Position numbers and translations under genes: made by a program. DNA of 64,000 bases from Byssochlamys sp. IMV 00236 (lineage: Eukaryota; Ascomycota; Eurotiomycetes; Eurotiales; Thermoascaceae), in NCBI GenBank assembly GCA_001931875.2, contig MSJH02000805.1, positions 124,001 through 188,000 on the forward strand, given 5' to 3'. Shown piece by piece: positions 11,133-22,675 of the stretch (position 1 is its first letter; every line of letters starts with the position of its first letter). Under the pieces are notes generated by a model that was not told the origin of the DNA, made no database searches, and saw nothing but the letters and a program-made list of their open reading frames with translations.

Positions 11133-12786
11133 GAGTGGGAAAGATGACTGCTTCACGCATCACACAACTTGATCTTCATGCATATACTTGGGTCTCCGTC
11201 TAGCGTTGCTGTTCAGCATTAAATTTGCATTCTCAGCTATAATAATCTGTCATGATGTACCGATTTGTTCAACTACGGCGGTGGGTTTGGCGTTTTTTTT
11301 TATGTGACACATAATCATATGGAATAGTTTTCTCTTACCGGTATATGCCTCACCTCCTTGCAATTTTTGAGGGCAACAGAATCGGTGGCATTATTTCTGC
11401 GATAAATCGTCTTATTGATGGATGCCCCCATTTTCATTTTCCAGATGAATGACAGCGAAAGGATGACTCCACTGATTATGGTAGATAGAATGGAAAAAAA
11501 GGTACCATATTCCTCACATTTCTTATGCGCCAGAACTGAAACTTCCCCATCAGTGTAAGTATAAGTCGCCTCGCATTCTTCAGTAAGACGAGAGGCCCAA
11601 GGTTAGCGCTTCTTTGCACCATATAACTTCCCACCCTTGCTTCCTACAAAAGAGCTCTAATATATCGATGTAGTTTTAATACTTCGCAGCGAGTTATGTA
11701 TTTTGTAATAACGCGTCCATCATGCGCGACTAATCGAAAAGTTATGTTTGTTTGTCAAACTCCATCCATACTACCTATCCCCCCCCCCTCTTCCTCCAGA
11801 CACGATCTAGTGATACTTGATAGTGTGTGTAGGTATTGGTTCATTTTGTTTGCGTCCGCGTCCCTAAGGATCCTTTCTGCGGAAATCGGATCGAGCACCA
11901 GCGTACATCTATCTATCTTACACACTGACTGATAGCCCTGCAGATAGAGCAATCAGATCTGATAGTGTTTGAAGAGTTTGAAATGTGGCTATTATATTAT
12001 ATTATATTATAGTATATACGTCATTGTCCACGTGTATCGTGTCGTATCTATCCTACATGTGCATGGGTAGGTGGATAGATGCTAGTTACCTACTTACTCT
12101 CCGCAGGTCCTGAATGAGATCTTTCTAGATCCTGAAAAGTTGAAGCTTCGATATGCATAAATATGAAGATAATACAATTCTTCTCTATTATACTGATTCA
12201 GACTGTTTGAAGACTATAGCTAGTTTAGTTAACTTATGTCGGCTATCTGTGTTCTAGATGCTTAGCAGCATACTGCGGGTTCAGGATTGGATTTCATGTT
12301 TGATCTGATGTTTTCTGCAAAATATGGAATGGATCCTTTATTTTTCCGTGGCTTGGCTTTGTTTTCCTCTTAATGTGTCTGTCTGTTTGGCTTGAGCTGC
12401 TGCTGCTGCTGCTGCCTTACCTTGTGTCTTTTCTTTTCAGGGAGAGAAATCGGTGGATGAGGAGTGGGAATTTTGATTGCCGAAGGAGAGTCACGCTCTT
12501 TGGCCTTTCCTTCTTTGTGCATAAAGGAGGGTGAGGAAGAAAAGTGAAAATGAGCCAGAAGTTTGTCCATATTGCTGCCAAGGGAGAAAGCTACAAATAC
12601 CGGACAGAGAGCCAGACTGTTTGTCTTGTAGAGAGATCTATTTTTTTCTTACGTCTTTTTCTTCTTCGCTTTGCTTTCCCCCCTTACCCAGCCTGCGAAA
12701 AGCGCAAAAAAAAGGAGTCTTATTAGAAAGTGACGAGGAAAAAGTTCCAAATATAATAGCTACGCAAGAAACAACATTTCGAAAAC
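11133..12786. other. 1.65-kb intergenic region with microsatellites
   Basis: No gene supported. A TATTA-type microsatellite lies near 11989-12012 and a CTG run near 12395-12415. The last 200 bases are A-rich and form the likely leader of the next gene. Confidence 0.45.
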
Positions 12787-13266
12787 ATGCCAACCAAGCC
12801 AGAACGCACGATAGGGTTTATTTGGCCCAAAGATCCTCGTCCCGGAAACCCTCCACGATGGCCACGGCACTGGCGATTTCTCGATGTCCTATTCAACAAA
12901 GGCCCTGATATCTTCGTCGGTACGCTTGATGGGCCAAATGCGACGCCGCGTACTGCCCGTTGGTCGCGCTGGCAGGACTTGTACGGTCATCCGGATGATG
13001 GTGAAGAGGAGACCCGAGCTCCTTTTCCTGGGGCAGATCGTGGGTTGAAGAGATATGATTTCAGAACGAGAAGATATAAGATCCCCGACGAAGCGACATG
13101 GAGTTATGTGCAATACTGCGACGATGGAAAGCGTGGATGGGGACGCGATGATATCGTGCACGAGGTGCCCCAGTACTTTTGGGATGTGAATGGCGCTGCG
13201 TATCCGGCTTGGGCTTGGCATGATCTTTATTATGGCCAAGATGCCGACTACCAATACCGAATCTGA
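12787..13266 (+). CDS. hypothetical Trp/Arg/Asp-rich protein
   Basis: A single-exon frame of 159 aa with no signal peptide or membrane segment. It is unusually rich in Trp, Tyr, Pro, Arg and Asp (for example RPGNPPRWPRHW and PAWAWHDLYYGQD). I do not recognise a domain. The length, coherent composition and AAACATGCC start context favour a real gene over chance. Its stop lies 43 bases from the convergent 3' end of Med27, so the two transcripts probably overlap. The role is unknown. Confidence 0.6.
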   Translation: MPTKPERTIGFIWPKDPRPGNPPRWPRHWRFLDVLFNKGPDIFVGTLDGPNATPRTARWSRWQDLYGHPDDGEEETRAPFPGADRGLKRYDFRTRRYKIPDEATWSYVQYCDDGKRGWGRDDIVHEVPQYFWDVNGAAYPAWAWHDLYYGQDADYQYRI

Positions 13267-13309
13267 GGGGATATGGATTTTTAAAGGTGGGAGCCGGTGC
13301 AAAACGCGC

Positions 13310-14482
13310 TCAAGCGCAGTTTTGATGATAGGCCTCCCAAGTGGTCGATTTCTTTCCGTCCGGAGTATCGACGGTTTTTGGACGGCGGATGGTCGGAAGT
13401 TGAGCGGTGTTGTCAATCATTTTGTTACACTTCACGCATGGCGTTTTCTTGATATCGGAATAAGAGCATATCATGTCCTGCATAAAGTCATCAGTAAGAT
13501 GCTACATTTCATAGTGCAGTAGCCTCTTTTTGACTGAAGATGTACTCACGAGTAGGTAACCGAGGTCCCATTTTCGAGGACGTAGATTCAAGCATATGGA
13601 CACAGACGTCTCAAGCTTCGTTTTTGGCTTGCCAGGGTATTGTTTGTTGGACACCCGCCATTCTACCTTACCGTCCTCCTCCTGTCCGTGGATCTCTTGA
13701 ATATCAAACGACATTCCAGCTTTTAATAGGACAACTGTGATCACATCTTCGTTTTTGCTCAGCAAGATCCGCACACCGGACAAGCCTTTCTGTTTGAAGG
13801 ACTCTACGACGCCTTTCCAGCCTCCGGCCGATAGAGCTTGCGCCCTCGACTGTTCTTCTTCGGTCTTCTTATGCCGTCGCTGACTGGTGTGCTCCTCCTT
13901 GTCAAGTTCCTCGAGAACTTTGTCGTAGTCATGCTCCCAGATTCCACTCGGCTGCGGGTAGTCGCCGTCGCACTCCTTCATCTTCTCATCCATCCTGGCC
14001 CAGACAGCTCGCATTTCTGGGCTTTGCCACGCAGACACGAAGTCCTCGACCTCTGTGACACCATCGCGAGCAGCCTGAGATAGCTGTTCGTATAGCATCT
14101 GCGGAGATTTCGGCACAGGCCTATTGGGACCCGCTCTCCGCGGGTTGACAATTGGAATAAGGCGAGCGAGAAGACGATCTGGTAGTAACGTCCGCAGTTG
14201 ATGAATCTGTTCAGTATTAGCAAACAGCGAACATAGCAATGAAATTAGAAACACGCGCTTCCATTGTATTGGGCGCTGAGGGGTGCTAATATAACTCACT
14301 TTTGCCTCGAGTTCTTGCAATTTCCATAACGATGAGACTAGTTGCCTTTCAGAATTCCAATTTATGCTCTCTTTAGAAGCGACTTCAGATTTGATGCCTT
14401 GCTGATTACCCGCATTTTGCGCATTACCGCTCGATTGCGGGGTTGCTTGTGCCTTGGGGCCGACAGAGGGCACACTCGCCAT
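13310..14482 (-). CDS. med27: Mediator complex subunit 27 (Med27/Med3 type), 3 exons
   Basis: Exons 14482-14300, 14206-13550 and 13477-13310 give 335 aa. Intron 1 (93 nt) is a multiple of three with no stop, so an unspliced reading hides it. Intron 2 (72 nt, GTGAGT...CAG) is needed to reach the last exon of 55 residues. That exon carries the diagnostic zinc-binding end: CVKC, then WEAYHQNC four residues from the stop region, which is the C-terminal signature of Med27. The start chosen is the Met of MASVPSV; 28 upstream in-frame codons are non-conserved-looking leader. An amphipathic region (RQLVSSLWKLQELEAK) and a helical core precede an acidic linker. Med27 sits in the Mediator tail and links activators to RNA polymerase II in the nucleus. 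Confidence 0.85.
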
Positions 14483-15931
14483 GACACCAGCGCTGTCCTC
14501 CCTGAAGGAGGAAAATAGCAATAAGCAGAGAAGGGAAGACTGAAAGAAATTGAGACTATGCTGCAATAAGCGTCTCTGTGACGAGTTTTGCGCGAAAAGA
14601 GTTGACAGTCGAGCACAAGGTCAGCAATCCACCAGCACAAAAGGCGTCGTAACACTGGCAGCAAAATAGCTCTGACACAGGTGAAGAAACACTGATTAAT
14701 GGTCTACAAAGCGCGCTGCTGGCCTCGAGAGGCTATGTACAGTACGAGGAGCCCAGTGTGGCCAATGAGAAAAGGAAATTCAAGAGATGCGAGATGCGCT
14801 AGAAGAAAGAGACAACTGCGGTACGTCCAGAGCCTACACCTCCAAGGAAGCCTTTATGCCTCTGATGGCTATATTGCATGCAACATAGATAATTCTGGTA
14901 GGGGAGAATGCGCGAAGATGGCGGAGCGATTAACCGCTGTGGTTGGAAGGAGTGCCATGTCGCATGCGCCACCTCAATTACTGTACCAGCCACACGTGGC
15001 TGGTAAATGATGAATTTCAGCGCTCCCAACCCTATTCTTACTTGCAACTCTTACAGCATCTGAGTACGTAGATGTCTTTATTACAAGATTTCGATAAAGG
15101 GAGCTAGCTAATACTTGTGACATCTTCATCTACTCGCCGCACTCGTTGGATTGATCTTCTGCTCCCTGTGAAGTTTCATGGAATCAGAAATGATTTCTGG
15201 AGCGCTGAATGCCACCACTTGGCAGCTTTCTTAATGTTGGTCTACTTAAGCTACAAGGCCTGGCTGTTAGTCGGGAAAAAGGTGTGGAAACAAATGGACT
15301 GTCCTCTACTGATTTCTTCAATTTCTAGCCCAAGCTGCGGACCGTTGAGAGGCATACAGTTTTACAATATTCAGATCTCGGTCCAGCACCATATAGATAG
15401 AATCGGAATCCTATTTATTTAATGGTCTGAAAATACTGCATTCTCCTGCGGGACTAATAACTGTCTTCATAAGAGACCCAATGCGCCGTTGGTTGTGTAT
15501 GGGGCGGTAAACCGCCGTCGGAGTTGAAAGAGAAGGTGGACGGGTACTATATAGAGGGACGTATAGGTATAATATTATTGCCATTAATACAATGCGATCT
15601 TGTGACGGTAGTGCTAAGTAGCTTCAACAATTGTAATTAGCCACCGCGTCAAGCCAGAAATGTGAAATCTTCGCTGACCACCAGCCTCCGGGACGGGAGC
15701 CTTATAAGTAAACAAGGTATTTTCTGGTATTATAGGATAGAATTTATGCGGCGAGTGCATAGTGTCTTGGTATTTGGCTTTGACACGGTATTTTAGAAAT
15801 GGGCGATCGCCGAGTCGGCGTTGATCATCAACGTTGAAGAGTTCCTGGAAGAAAGGACGAGAAAGCAGACATCGGAAAGTAATAACCTCTCGATATTACC
15901 GATAATAAGTTTCTAAGATTCGCTAAACGTG
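14483..15931. other. 1.45-kb intergenic region
   Basis: Contains the upstream region of Med27 and the downstream region of the calmodulin-like gene. Frames of about 100 codons at 14699-15010 and 15117-15422 have no recognisable features and no coding-like composition. Confidence 0.4.
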
Positions 15932-16704
15932 CTATTTTTGTCTCATAAGCCGACAGAAGTCTTCGTCTACATGGTTATTTGTATCAGCCATCGCTTCACA
16001 TTCGTCGCAAGGTAGGATAAGTCCTGGAATACGTACAGTCAATCTTCCCGTCACCATTATGATCCGCTCGACGGAGCATCTCGTCTACCTCACTGTCTGT
16101 GACCTGGACACCGAATGAATTCATCACTTGCCGTAAGCATGATGCGGAAATGTAACCGTTGCCATCACGGTCAAAGATCACAAACGCTTCACGCAGGTTG
16201 AGGTCAGAGTCGGATTCCTCATCGTCTCGACTTTGCATTACTCTGGCGAACTCTTGTAATCTGGTTCAGCATCACGATATACAAGTCTCGGATTGAATGA
16301 CGTACCCGAAAATTGAATAGCGCCCTCCTTCTTCCCTGCGCCAATCTGCTTGATTACCTCTTCTAGCTCAAAGAGAGTGTATTCCTGGCCAAAAGATCGC
16401 ATAACCCCGGAGAGGTCCTTCACCGTGATGTTTCCTTCGGGGAATTATCAGTCGCTACTTGAAATTGACATATCCCTGTTTTGTTTGGATTTCTTCAACG
16501 GGGAGGCATACCATCTTTGTCTCTATCCTAGAGGAGCTAAGAGCATTAGATATGTGGAATTGATATTAAGAACGAAAACTCACAAGTAAAGCAAAGGCTT
16601 TCTGGTACTGCGACACTTGTTCAGCAGTCAATTGTTTCCCCTAGTGAAGAAAATGTCAACAAAAATCATGCACGGAGCATGCGATTGGATGACGTATATA
16701 CCAT
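15932..16704 (-). CDS. divergent calmodulin-like EF-hand protein, 6 exons
   Basis: Exons 16704-16702 (ATG only), 16640-16584, 16527-16512, 16434-16306, 16252-16037 and 15966-15932 total 456 nt, 151 aa, almost calmodulin's length. The frame stays open through every junction and restores [13 protein letters not shown], a DRDKDGNIT loop, [16 protein letters not shown] and DGKIDYEDF. Calmodulin genes of Aspergillus also split right after the start codon, which supports the 3-nt first exon. EF-hand 1 ends in Asp rather than Glu, and EF-hand 2 ([13 protein letters not shown]) has lost its acidic ligands and gained a residue. EF-hand 3 has Cys at ligand position 12, while EF-hand 4 has Asp there. 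Calcium binding is therefore probably weaker or partial. It is a paralogue of calmodulin rather than the essential gene. Confidence 0.88.
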
Positions 16705-19006
16705 GCCACAACGATAGTGACCGAAACACCAGTAACTGCCGGAAAGATGGTATAACTTGGAGCGCTGGAAGGGATCTCGATTAGAAGCACGGATATCTAT
16801 GACCAGAAAAGAGAAGTTGGGTGATATTGTGAGGGCATAAACGCCCCCCCAGCATTAGAGATTCGGAGATCACCAACGATCTCTGTGGACCAAGACAAAG
16901 TGCTGTGGAGAATTCCCATATAGGAGTGGCAAATACTCCAGCCGTCAGGGATCGGCATGTTGAGAGATAACCTCAATTCCGACAGGGCTGAGATTCACCT
17001 TCTCGAATCCGAAACTTAATCTAAAAATATCGGTCAATCTGTCAACTACTGTACGGATTAACTCGCAATAATAGGAAGCAGCTAAGCCACATTTTGCCAT
17101 TTATTATATCCTTGTTATATAACAATGCAGTGGCGACGATGAATAAAGTGATAGTTGCGAACGGCCTTAACAGAAGGAGAAAAAGTACGCGCTGTCTCCA
17201 TAAAGTGGAACCTGCCCATCGATTGAAAATCACCGGGGTGAATTTGAGAGGAGACCGGTATGCGAAGGTGCAATCACGGCCTCGGAGAGACCAATGTTTT
17301 CTCGAATTCAGAGTCTAACCTCAGAGAGCCCAGTTAACTAAATGCCACTAAGCGTGCCTAATACGAGTGGACAAATTGATCGGTAATATGCCACGCGTCA
17401 GTGCGCTTTCCCCCAGAGGCCGACTCTATCTTTGTGCCATGCGTATGATGAAGTTTGGGACAAAGAGTCCCTACAAGTGGCCGATACAATCTCCATGTCA
17501 CTGGCAATGGAGAGCCGTTTAGCTAGCCCACAAGAATTGGCAATGTTATAGCTCTGCTCCCGTAACGCTGACGCACTCTTAACAGCGTGAGACTCTTCCC
17601 AACGACGCTTGACTCCGAGTCGGTAGAATTCTTTTTTTGAGGCTTATTGTCGTACGTGACTTGGCTCTTCGCGCGGAGGCTCTGTCCGGCATACCAGTGA
17701 TGGCCTGCCAGAAACGGACTGATCCCGAATCGCATATTTCCACCTCATCAATGACAACGTATTCATCGCAGAGGATCCGCTGATTTCCGGTTTCTCATCC
17801 GTCTCGAACGGACCACTTATGGACGTACCTCACCGCGAGTCCATTTCCTGTAGCGAGTGATTCAAGGGACGGAGTAGATGACAGATCCCGAAATAGAGGC
17901 ACTCTACAAGGCGTTGAAGATCCCTTGGTGCGAGGAAACCGCAAAATAAACCGCTCACTTAGTCTCCGTTAGCAGATAGCGATTATGCAAGCCATAGAAG
18001 CCGGTCTTTCCGGCCGCTGTTTTGCCTTTTTGATCGCGACATTTTGACAGCATGCTCTGAGGAATCACGTCAAAACGAATCAATACCGGCAGACCAGCTG
18101 TTTCATACCATAGTAGTATGGAGTGCGATGCCAGGCTTTCATTGTCCATAATACCTGGCTCTGGAGCCAGCCCTGGAGACGAGTCCGTGTGACATTATGC
18201 TCTGATATACCCTCGATAACAGCCCATATAACGCAGAACTTTTCAGTAATCAAGCTGTGACTGGCCCAGTACGTTCCACGAATAAACTCAACTGGAACTG
18301 TGGAAAATCCGCCCTTTATTCGAGAGACCCCTGGTAACCTGGTTTAACTACCTGGCCTTTCCCCATTTCCTATCTATGCCCCACTTGGTGAAGAAGGTCG
18401 GAAATTAATGGTTCTCGCAAAAGATTATCACTAGCAGAAGCACGGATAGTGTCTGCTAATATGGCGACATGAGTGATCATGGATTACTGTCCCAAGTAGG
18501 TCAATTTGACGATGATTGAAAAACGAAGCATAACATCAGGAAGCAAGAGAACTGCGAAGATCTTGCCAAACGGCGCCTCATAAGGCTGCTTTAGTTGCTT
18601 GTGCCAAGCCGTCAAAATTGCTAGTTTGCCTAACAGGTCAACTTTCCTGGCGCAGGTTCTTGGCAGGGCTGGCTATCAGAAGTAACTAGTTAACTAGTTA
18701 GTGCGGCTGATGCCAAAGCTGAGATGGTCACAAGTTGGACCTCAAGGACATCTCCGATTATACTTACTTAAAACCGAGCCATCGAGGTCCTCATTCGGTC
18801 TAAATCACCCTTTACGGAGTACAGCGTTGAATCTCCAAATCTGTTACCCGATGCATTGAATCGGTAGATGTGGGAGAAACGGTTCTTTTCTAGCTCACAC
18901 ACTGTTCCGAGGACTCCCCAAGCTCAAAGCTGCTCTGCTGTATTCGGTGTGACATGGGCTATTGAAAATGCAACAATTATAGAATCATGGAAAGAAAGGA
19001 ACCATC
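16705..19006. other. 2.3-kb region without a supported gene
   Basis: Short frames at 17523-17735 and 17955-18149 (minus) are incoherent with their surroundings, and I could not join them into a recognisable protein. The stretch may hold decayed coding DNA, but nothing identifiable. Confidence 0.35.
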
Positions 19007-20302
19007 TCATAGTCGATGGTGCTCCTCTGTATCCTCATCGCTCTCGTCGTCATCCGTATATTCATAATTCTCGCCCCGATTATCTTCCCCCGCAGTGACC
19101 TGTTTTGATGCAAGCTCCAGAAGGAGATTTGGATCTCCTCTATCCCAAGGCAAAGATGGTCCACAGTCAATGAGCCCCTCATATTCATGTCCAAGTTCTT
19201 CCACAAAGGCTCGGAGCATGTTTTTGCTCATGTATTTTGACGGCGTTGCCCAGAAGGGCTTCCCTTCTTCGTCAGTTAATACCCCAATGGCGTCAGGAGT
19301 CTCTTGCTGCCATATGTGGCGGAGAACCTGCACACAATAATGGAAGTATACGTATCTCGCCCTTGGCCTGAATTGAGTTTTAAAGACTAGCCTCCTGTCT
19401 TGGAGAGCTGACCATTTCAGCCCTATCCACGGATGGATGAGCTTATCCAATTTCTTCCAATTGGGGTCAAGGATCCGAATTTTGTATTGACGAGGGTCTC
19501 TTTTGACCCAGCCTTTAATATCGATAATGCTAGCGTGTTCTGGAATGTCTGGAACAAGGACAATCTTTCCAGAATCGAAATATTTCTCAATGCACGTCGA
19601 TATCATGAGGCCGTTCTTCGGCGAGAAGAGTTCAGGGGTGTCAGTAGTCCCAAAGATAGCATCCATAGTATCCTGCCCGTGCATCCATGCAAAGAGAGGT
19701 GCGGCAGTCATCTCACTTTCTGGTGTCCATCTTTCCAGGATTGGGCACCAAAGGAGGTCCTCCTCAGTAGGATGTCTACTCCCATATGCATCGATCGTGG
19801 CTTTTCGGACTTGGATCTGAAGCTTGCCATCTCTTTTTCCAGCGCCTGTATCTTTGATCTCTAGCCCCATCTGGCTTGTTGTAAAGAGCTTCACAAAGCT
19901 CGCTCGGAGAGAGTGGCTCCCTTTCTCTCCAACTTTTTCAGATCGCTGATCGCAGATTCGTCGCTGTACCTTATACGCCTTTATCCTTTCCAAAATAGAC
20001 TTCGCTTCTTCGGTTGTCTCCCATTCGGATCTAGGCCCTTTGAAGTCTTGCAAGGAGATATTTCTTTCTGTTTCGGCTCTTTGGATCATAATGTTGTTGA
20101 ATTCGGCAGTCTCGGCCCAGAATTCAGCATTGAATGATCCTTGTGGACGGAGCGTTTTCTTCGCAACTCTTAACATATCATCTAGGCCCTTTTCGTGGGA
20201 TTCGTTTTTGCTGTGAGTATTTTCGAAGGTGTGCTTGCTGGAATTTCGTGGAGAAATGCTTGGCCAATATAAGGATTGCATTTCGCCAGAGGACAGAATC
20301 AT
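19007..20302 (-). CDS. HNH-nuclease-like fungal protein
   Basis: A 431-codon frame. The N-terminal third is charged and helical. The middle (about 155-265) has the order seen in fungal HNH proteins of the HNH_2 type: CPILERW, then AAPLFAWMHG, MDAIFG, ELFSPKNGLMI and a KYFDSGKI block. Usual members have AAH in place of AAPL, so one metal- or base-related His may be missing. The C-terminus ends in an acidic Glu/Asp tail. Such genes are numerous and variable in Aspergillus genomes and their biological role is mostly unknown. Additional 5' exons may exist, because an open piece lies upstream at 20520-20684 and the chosen Met at 20302 is not preceded by a clear leader. Confidence 0.72.
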   Translation of the reverse strand: MILSSGEMQSLYWPSISPRNSSKHTFENTHSKNESHEKGLDDMLRVAKKTLRPQGSFNAEFWAETAEFNNIMIQRAETERNISLQDFKGPRSEWETTEEAKSILERIKAYKVQRRICDQRSEKVGEKGSHSLRASFVKLFTTSQMGLEIKDTGAGKRDGKLQIQVRKATIDAYGSRHPTEEDLLWCPILERWTPESEMTAAPLFAWMHGQDTMDAIFGTTDTPELFSPKNGLMISTCIEKYFDSGKIVLVPDIPEHASIIDIKGWVKRDPRQYKIRILDPNWKKLDKLIHPWIGLKWSALQDRRLVFKTQFRPRARYVYFHYCVQVLRHIWQQETPDAIGVLTDEEGKPFWATPSKYMSKNMLRAFVEELGHEYEGLIDCGPSLPWDRGDPNLLLELASKQVTAGEDNRGENYEYTDDDESDEDTEEHHRL

Positions 20303-20519
20303 AAGATAAAGACGCTGAAAGGAGAAGCAAACAATGTACTTGACAGGAAAGCAGGGATAGATAATTGTTAGAGATCCAGGTAGACCAACTAAGAGTTCTC
20401 CTTTTTGGTCGACTGGCAGAAAGCCATCAATAATGTTCTGGAGATCTTCAGGTATTCACTTGTCTTTCTCTCACCTTAGAATATCCGTATCATCTGCCAG
20501 TGCCTGACAGATCCAATCT

Positions 20520-20684
20520 TTATGTCCAGTCGGCAGACACTTGAAAAGGGTGAGTTTTTAGTGCCAGCTGATCGAGAATAGAAGCGTCCAAGATATCACC
20601 ACTTGGCAGTTGTGGAATTAGTAGAAAGAGTTTTGAAATATAGGTATCGAAGGCTTTCAAAAGCCTAGATACATAGTAGTGCAT
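20520..20684 (-). other. possible upstream exon or broken N-terminus of the HNH-type gene
   Basis: A 54-codon frame starting at an ATG ends in HPFQVSADWT and a stop. One base out of frame, immediately after, the sequence continues as KDWICQALADDTDILR and reaches a GTGAGA donor. The two look like one broken exon. I could not find an acceptor that keeps frame into the 431-codon gene, so it may be a frameshifted first exon or an unrelated relic. Confidence 0.3.
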
Positions 20685-22675
20685 GGCCTCTGGCTAAAAG
20701 CATGGAACTGTGGGATGTTGCCTGGTTACACAACCATTCTTCTGCCTCACTGTTCATCTTCCAGTGAATGACTTTTAGGCAACTACAACGCGGAATAAAC
20801 AGTCGTCACATGATTCTACTACCGACTCTCACGCGAGTGAATTACATATTACTATTGGACCGTATATGCTGGGATTGCTGTTTCGAGTTTTCAAGTCATT
20901 TCCAGTCGTAGAATCTTCTTATTATTTATTTATGACGGCAATTGCCTTTCGTCCTGGAGAAGATCGTTCATACGCAAGATATAAAAGCCCTTTCAGTAAG
21001 GTTGCAAAGGGAAAAAAAAAACCAATCATCCACCATGACTATATAAACCATCCCACGTATATCGCTTCTGGATCTGTCCATAAAACACCCTACAGGTTAT
21101 CTGAGATTCTTACATTCGCTTAACCTTTCGTTCAATGAACAGTGTTGACCTAATAAACACTAGCATTAATCTGTCTTTTTTTCTTATTTTGGGTCTCTGC
21201 AGGTATCCATGGGCCTATCTCCTTCCTCTTTAGGTTAGATCGGCGCACAGTATCTACCTACCTCCTATAGGTAGATAGATAGGTAAAGCTTCGAGCTTTC
21301 TATCGGAGATAGGAATCTAAGCTTCTTCACCATCTAGTTTCTAGCCTCCAAGATCCCATCATCTCAGTCATTCTCAACATCAGAGAGCTGATACAGTGTT
21401 GACAGAGTCGATGCCAATCCAATTTCAGCCAGATGTTTGCCGACACGATTTCGAGGGCCAGAGCTGAAGAAGTCCAAACTGGACGGCGATTCTCAGGAAT
21501 GTCTATAGACGATAAACTGCGTTCTGTGCCGCGCGGCAGGCTAAAATAGTATGACCGATGCTAAGGGAAAGAGTGAGTTATCCGTACATGTATGTATGCG
21601 TGCTATTCGATTCTGCAGAAACGTCACGCTCACAAGATTCGAATTTTCTAGGATTCCAAGCTCCTATTACTATTATGAACTGTATGTATCGGCAATGCAG
21701 TCAGTGTGACACTGTTACATGAGCTAAATCTCTTTTGAGATATATATGTACAGTACTCCCAGTCTGTATTAGGGCAAGGCAGCCGGAGCCGACAAAGCCG
21801 TCACTAAATCTAGACGGTGTTTACTAGGTATCAACAAGTATAAACTGGGGGCCAAAAGTACATACTAATGTAACTAAGTTGACCCGCAGCCTTACAGGAC
21901 GGAAAGCCCAAGGGCCAATTGAAAGCTGAAAAGGAGGCACATGCAATTGAGAACAATGAATAAAGTCGCAGAAGATCGCAGAACATTATTATTGCTTTTT
22001 ATCAGATCCGACGATATCAAGTGGGCCCATTCCTCAGAATCGGTTATACCGGCCAAGTTCTCGCGTGAGACTGTGATCGGACGGTTAGAGCCGAAGCTTG
22101 ATGGAAAAATGGACGAACTTGCTGTGAACGATTCTTTCTACCAGGATCGGAGAATTGTGAGAAACACCCTGCCTTCCTACTATTACTGTTATTATGACTG
22201 GCCGGGGGGAAGATGTTCTAGAAGATTGTGTTCCCTGTTCGCTGACAACGAATGATCGAGGACCACTGAACATCATGGCCCAGCGAATACTGATAAGTAG
22301 CACCCACTGGATCTGTATGTATCGCGAGCCACAGCCATGGTATCATTCCGCGCTCTGTCATACATCTCACTAACTATCCCATCCCATGAGGTTGCGCTTA
22401 GGAAACTTGGCTTTAACGTGGCTTCCCACTTGGCGTTTTGCCTCCAATGAATAAAAGCCTTGGCAGCACGATGGGCATTCATGAATACTAGAATAGGATT
22501 CTTCGCCCCGCGCGACGTTACTTAGCCGATGCCGAGATCCATGATGGACTGTGAAGCAATAATGTTCGCTCCCATGCTGGTAGTTAAATACAGCAGCACG
22601 TTCCCTTCCTCAAGTCGAGGATCCTGAAGCATCGAGCTCTCCAATTGAGTGGTTGCGACTAGTTAGTAAACCATC
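20685..22675. other. 2-kb intergenic region
   Basis: No gene supported. Near 21255-21285 there is a small palindromic tract built on CCTACCT/AGGTAGATAG. The last 100 bases contain a TTAAATA element and the leader of the phosphatase gene. Confidence 0.4.

Noticed and set aside
17523..18149. Two minus-strand frames, one with a GKSLTLL motif resembling a beta-lactamase-like or P-loop start
   Set aside because: The motif is short, the frames do not join, and no other family residues follow.
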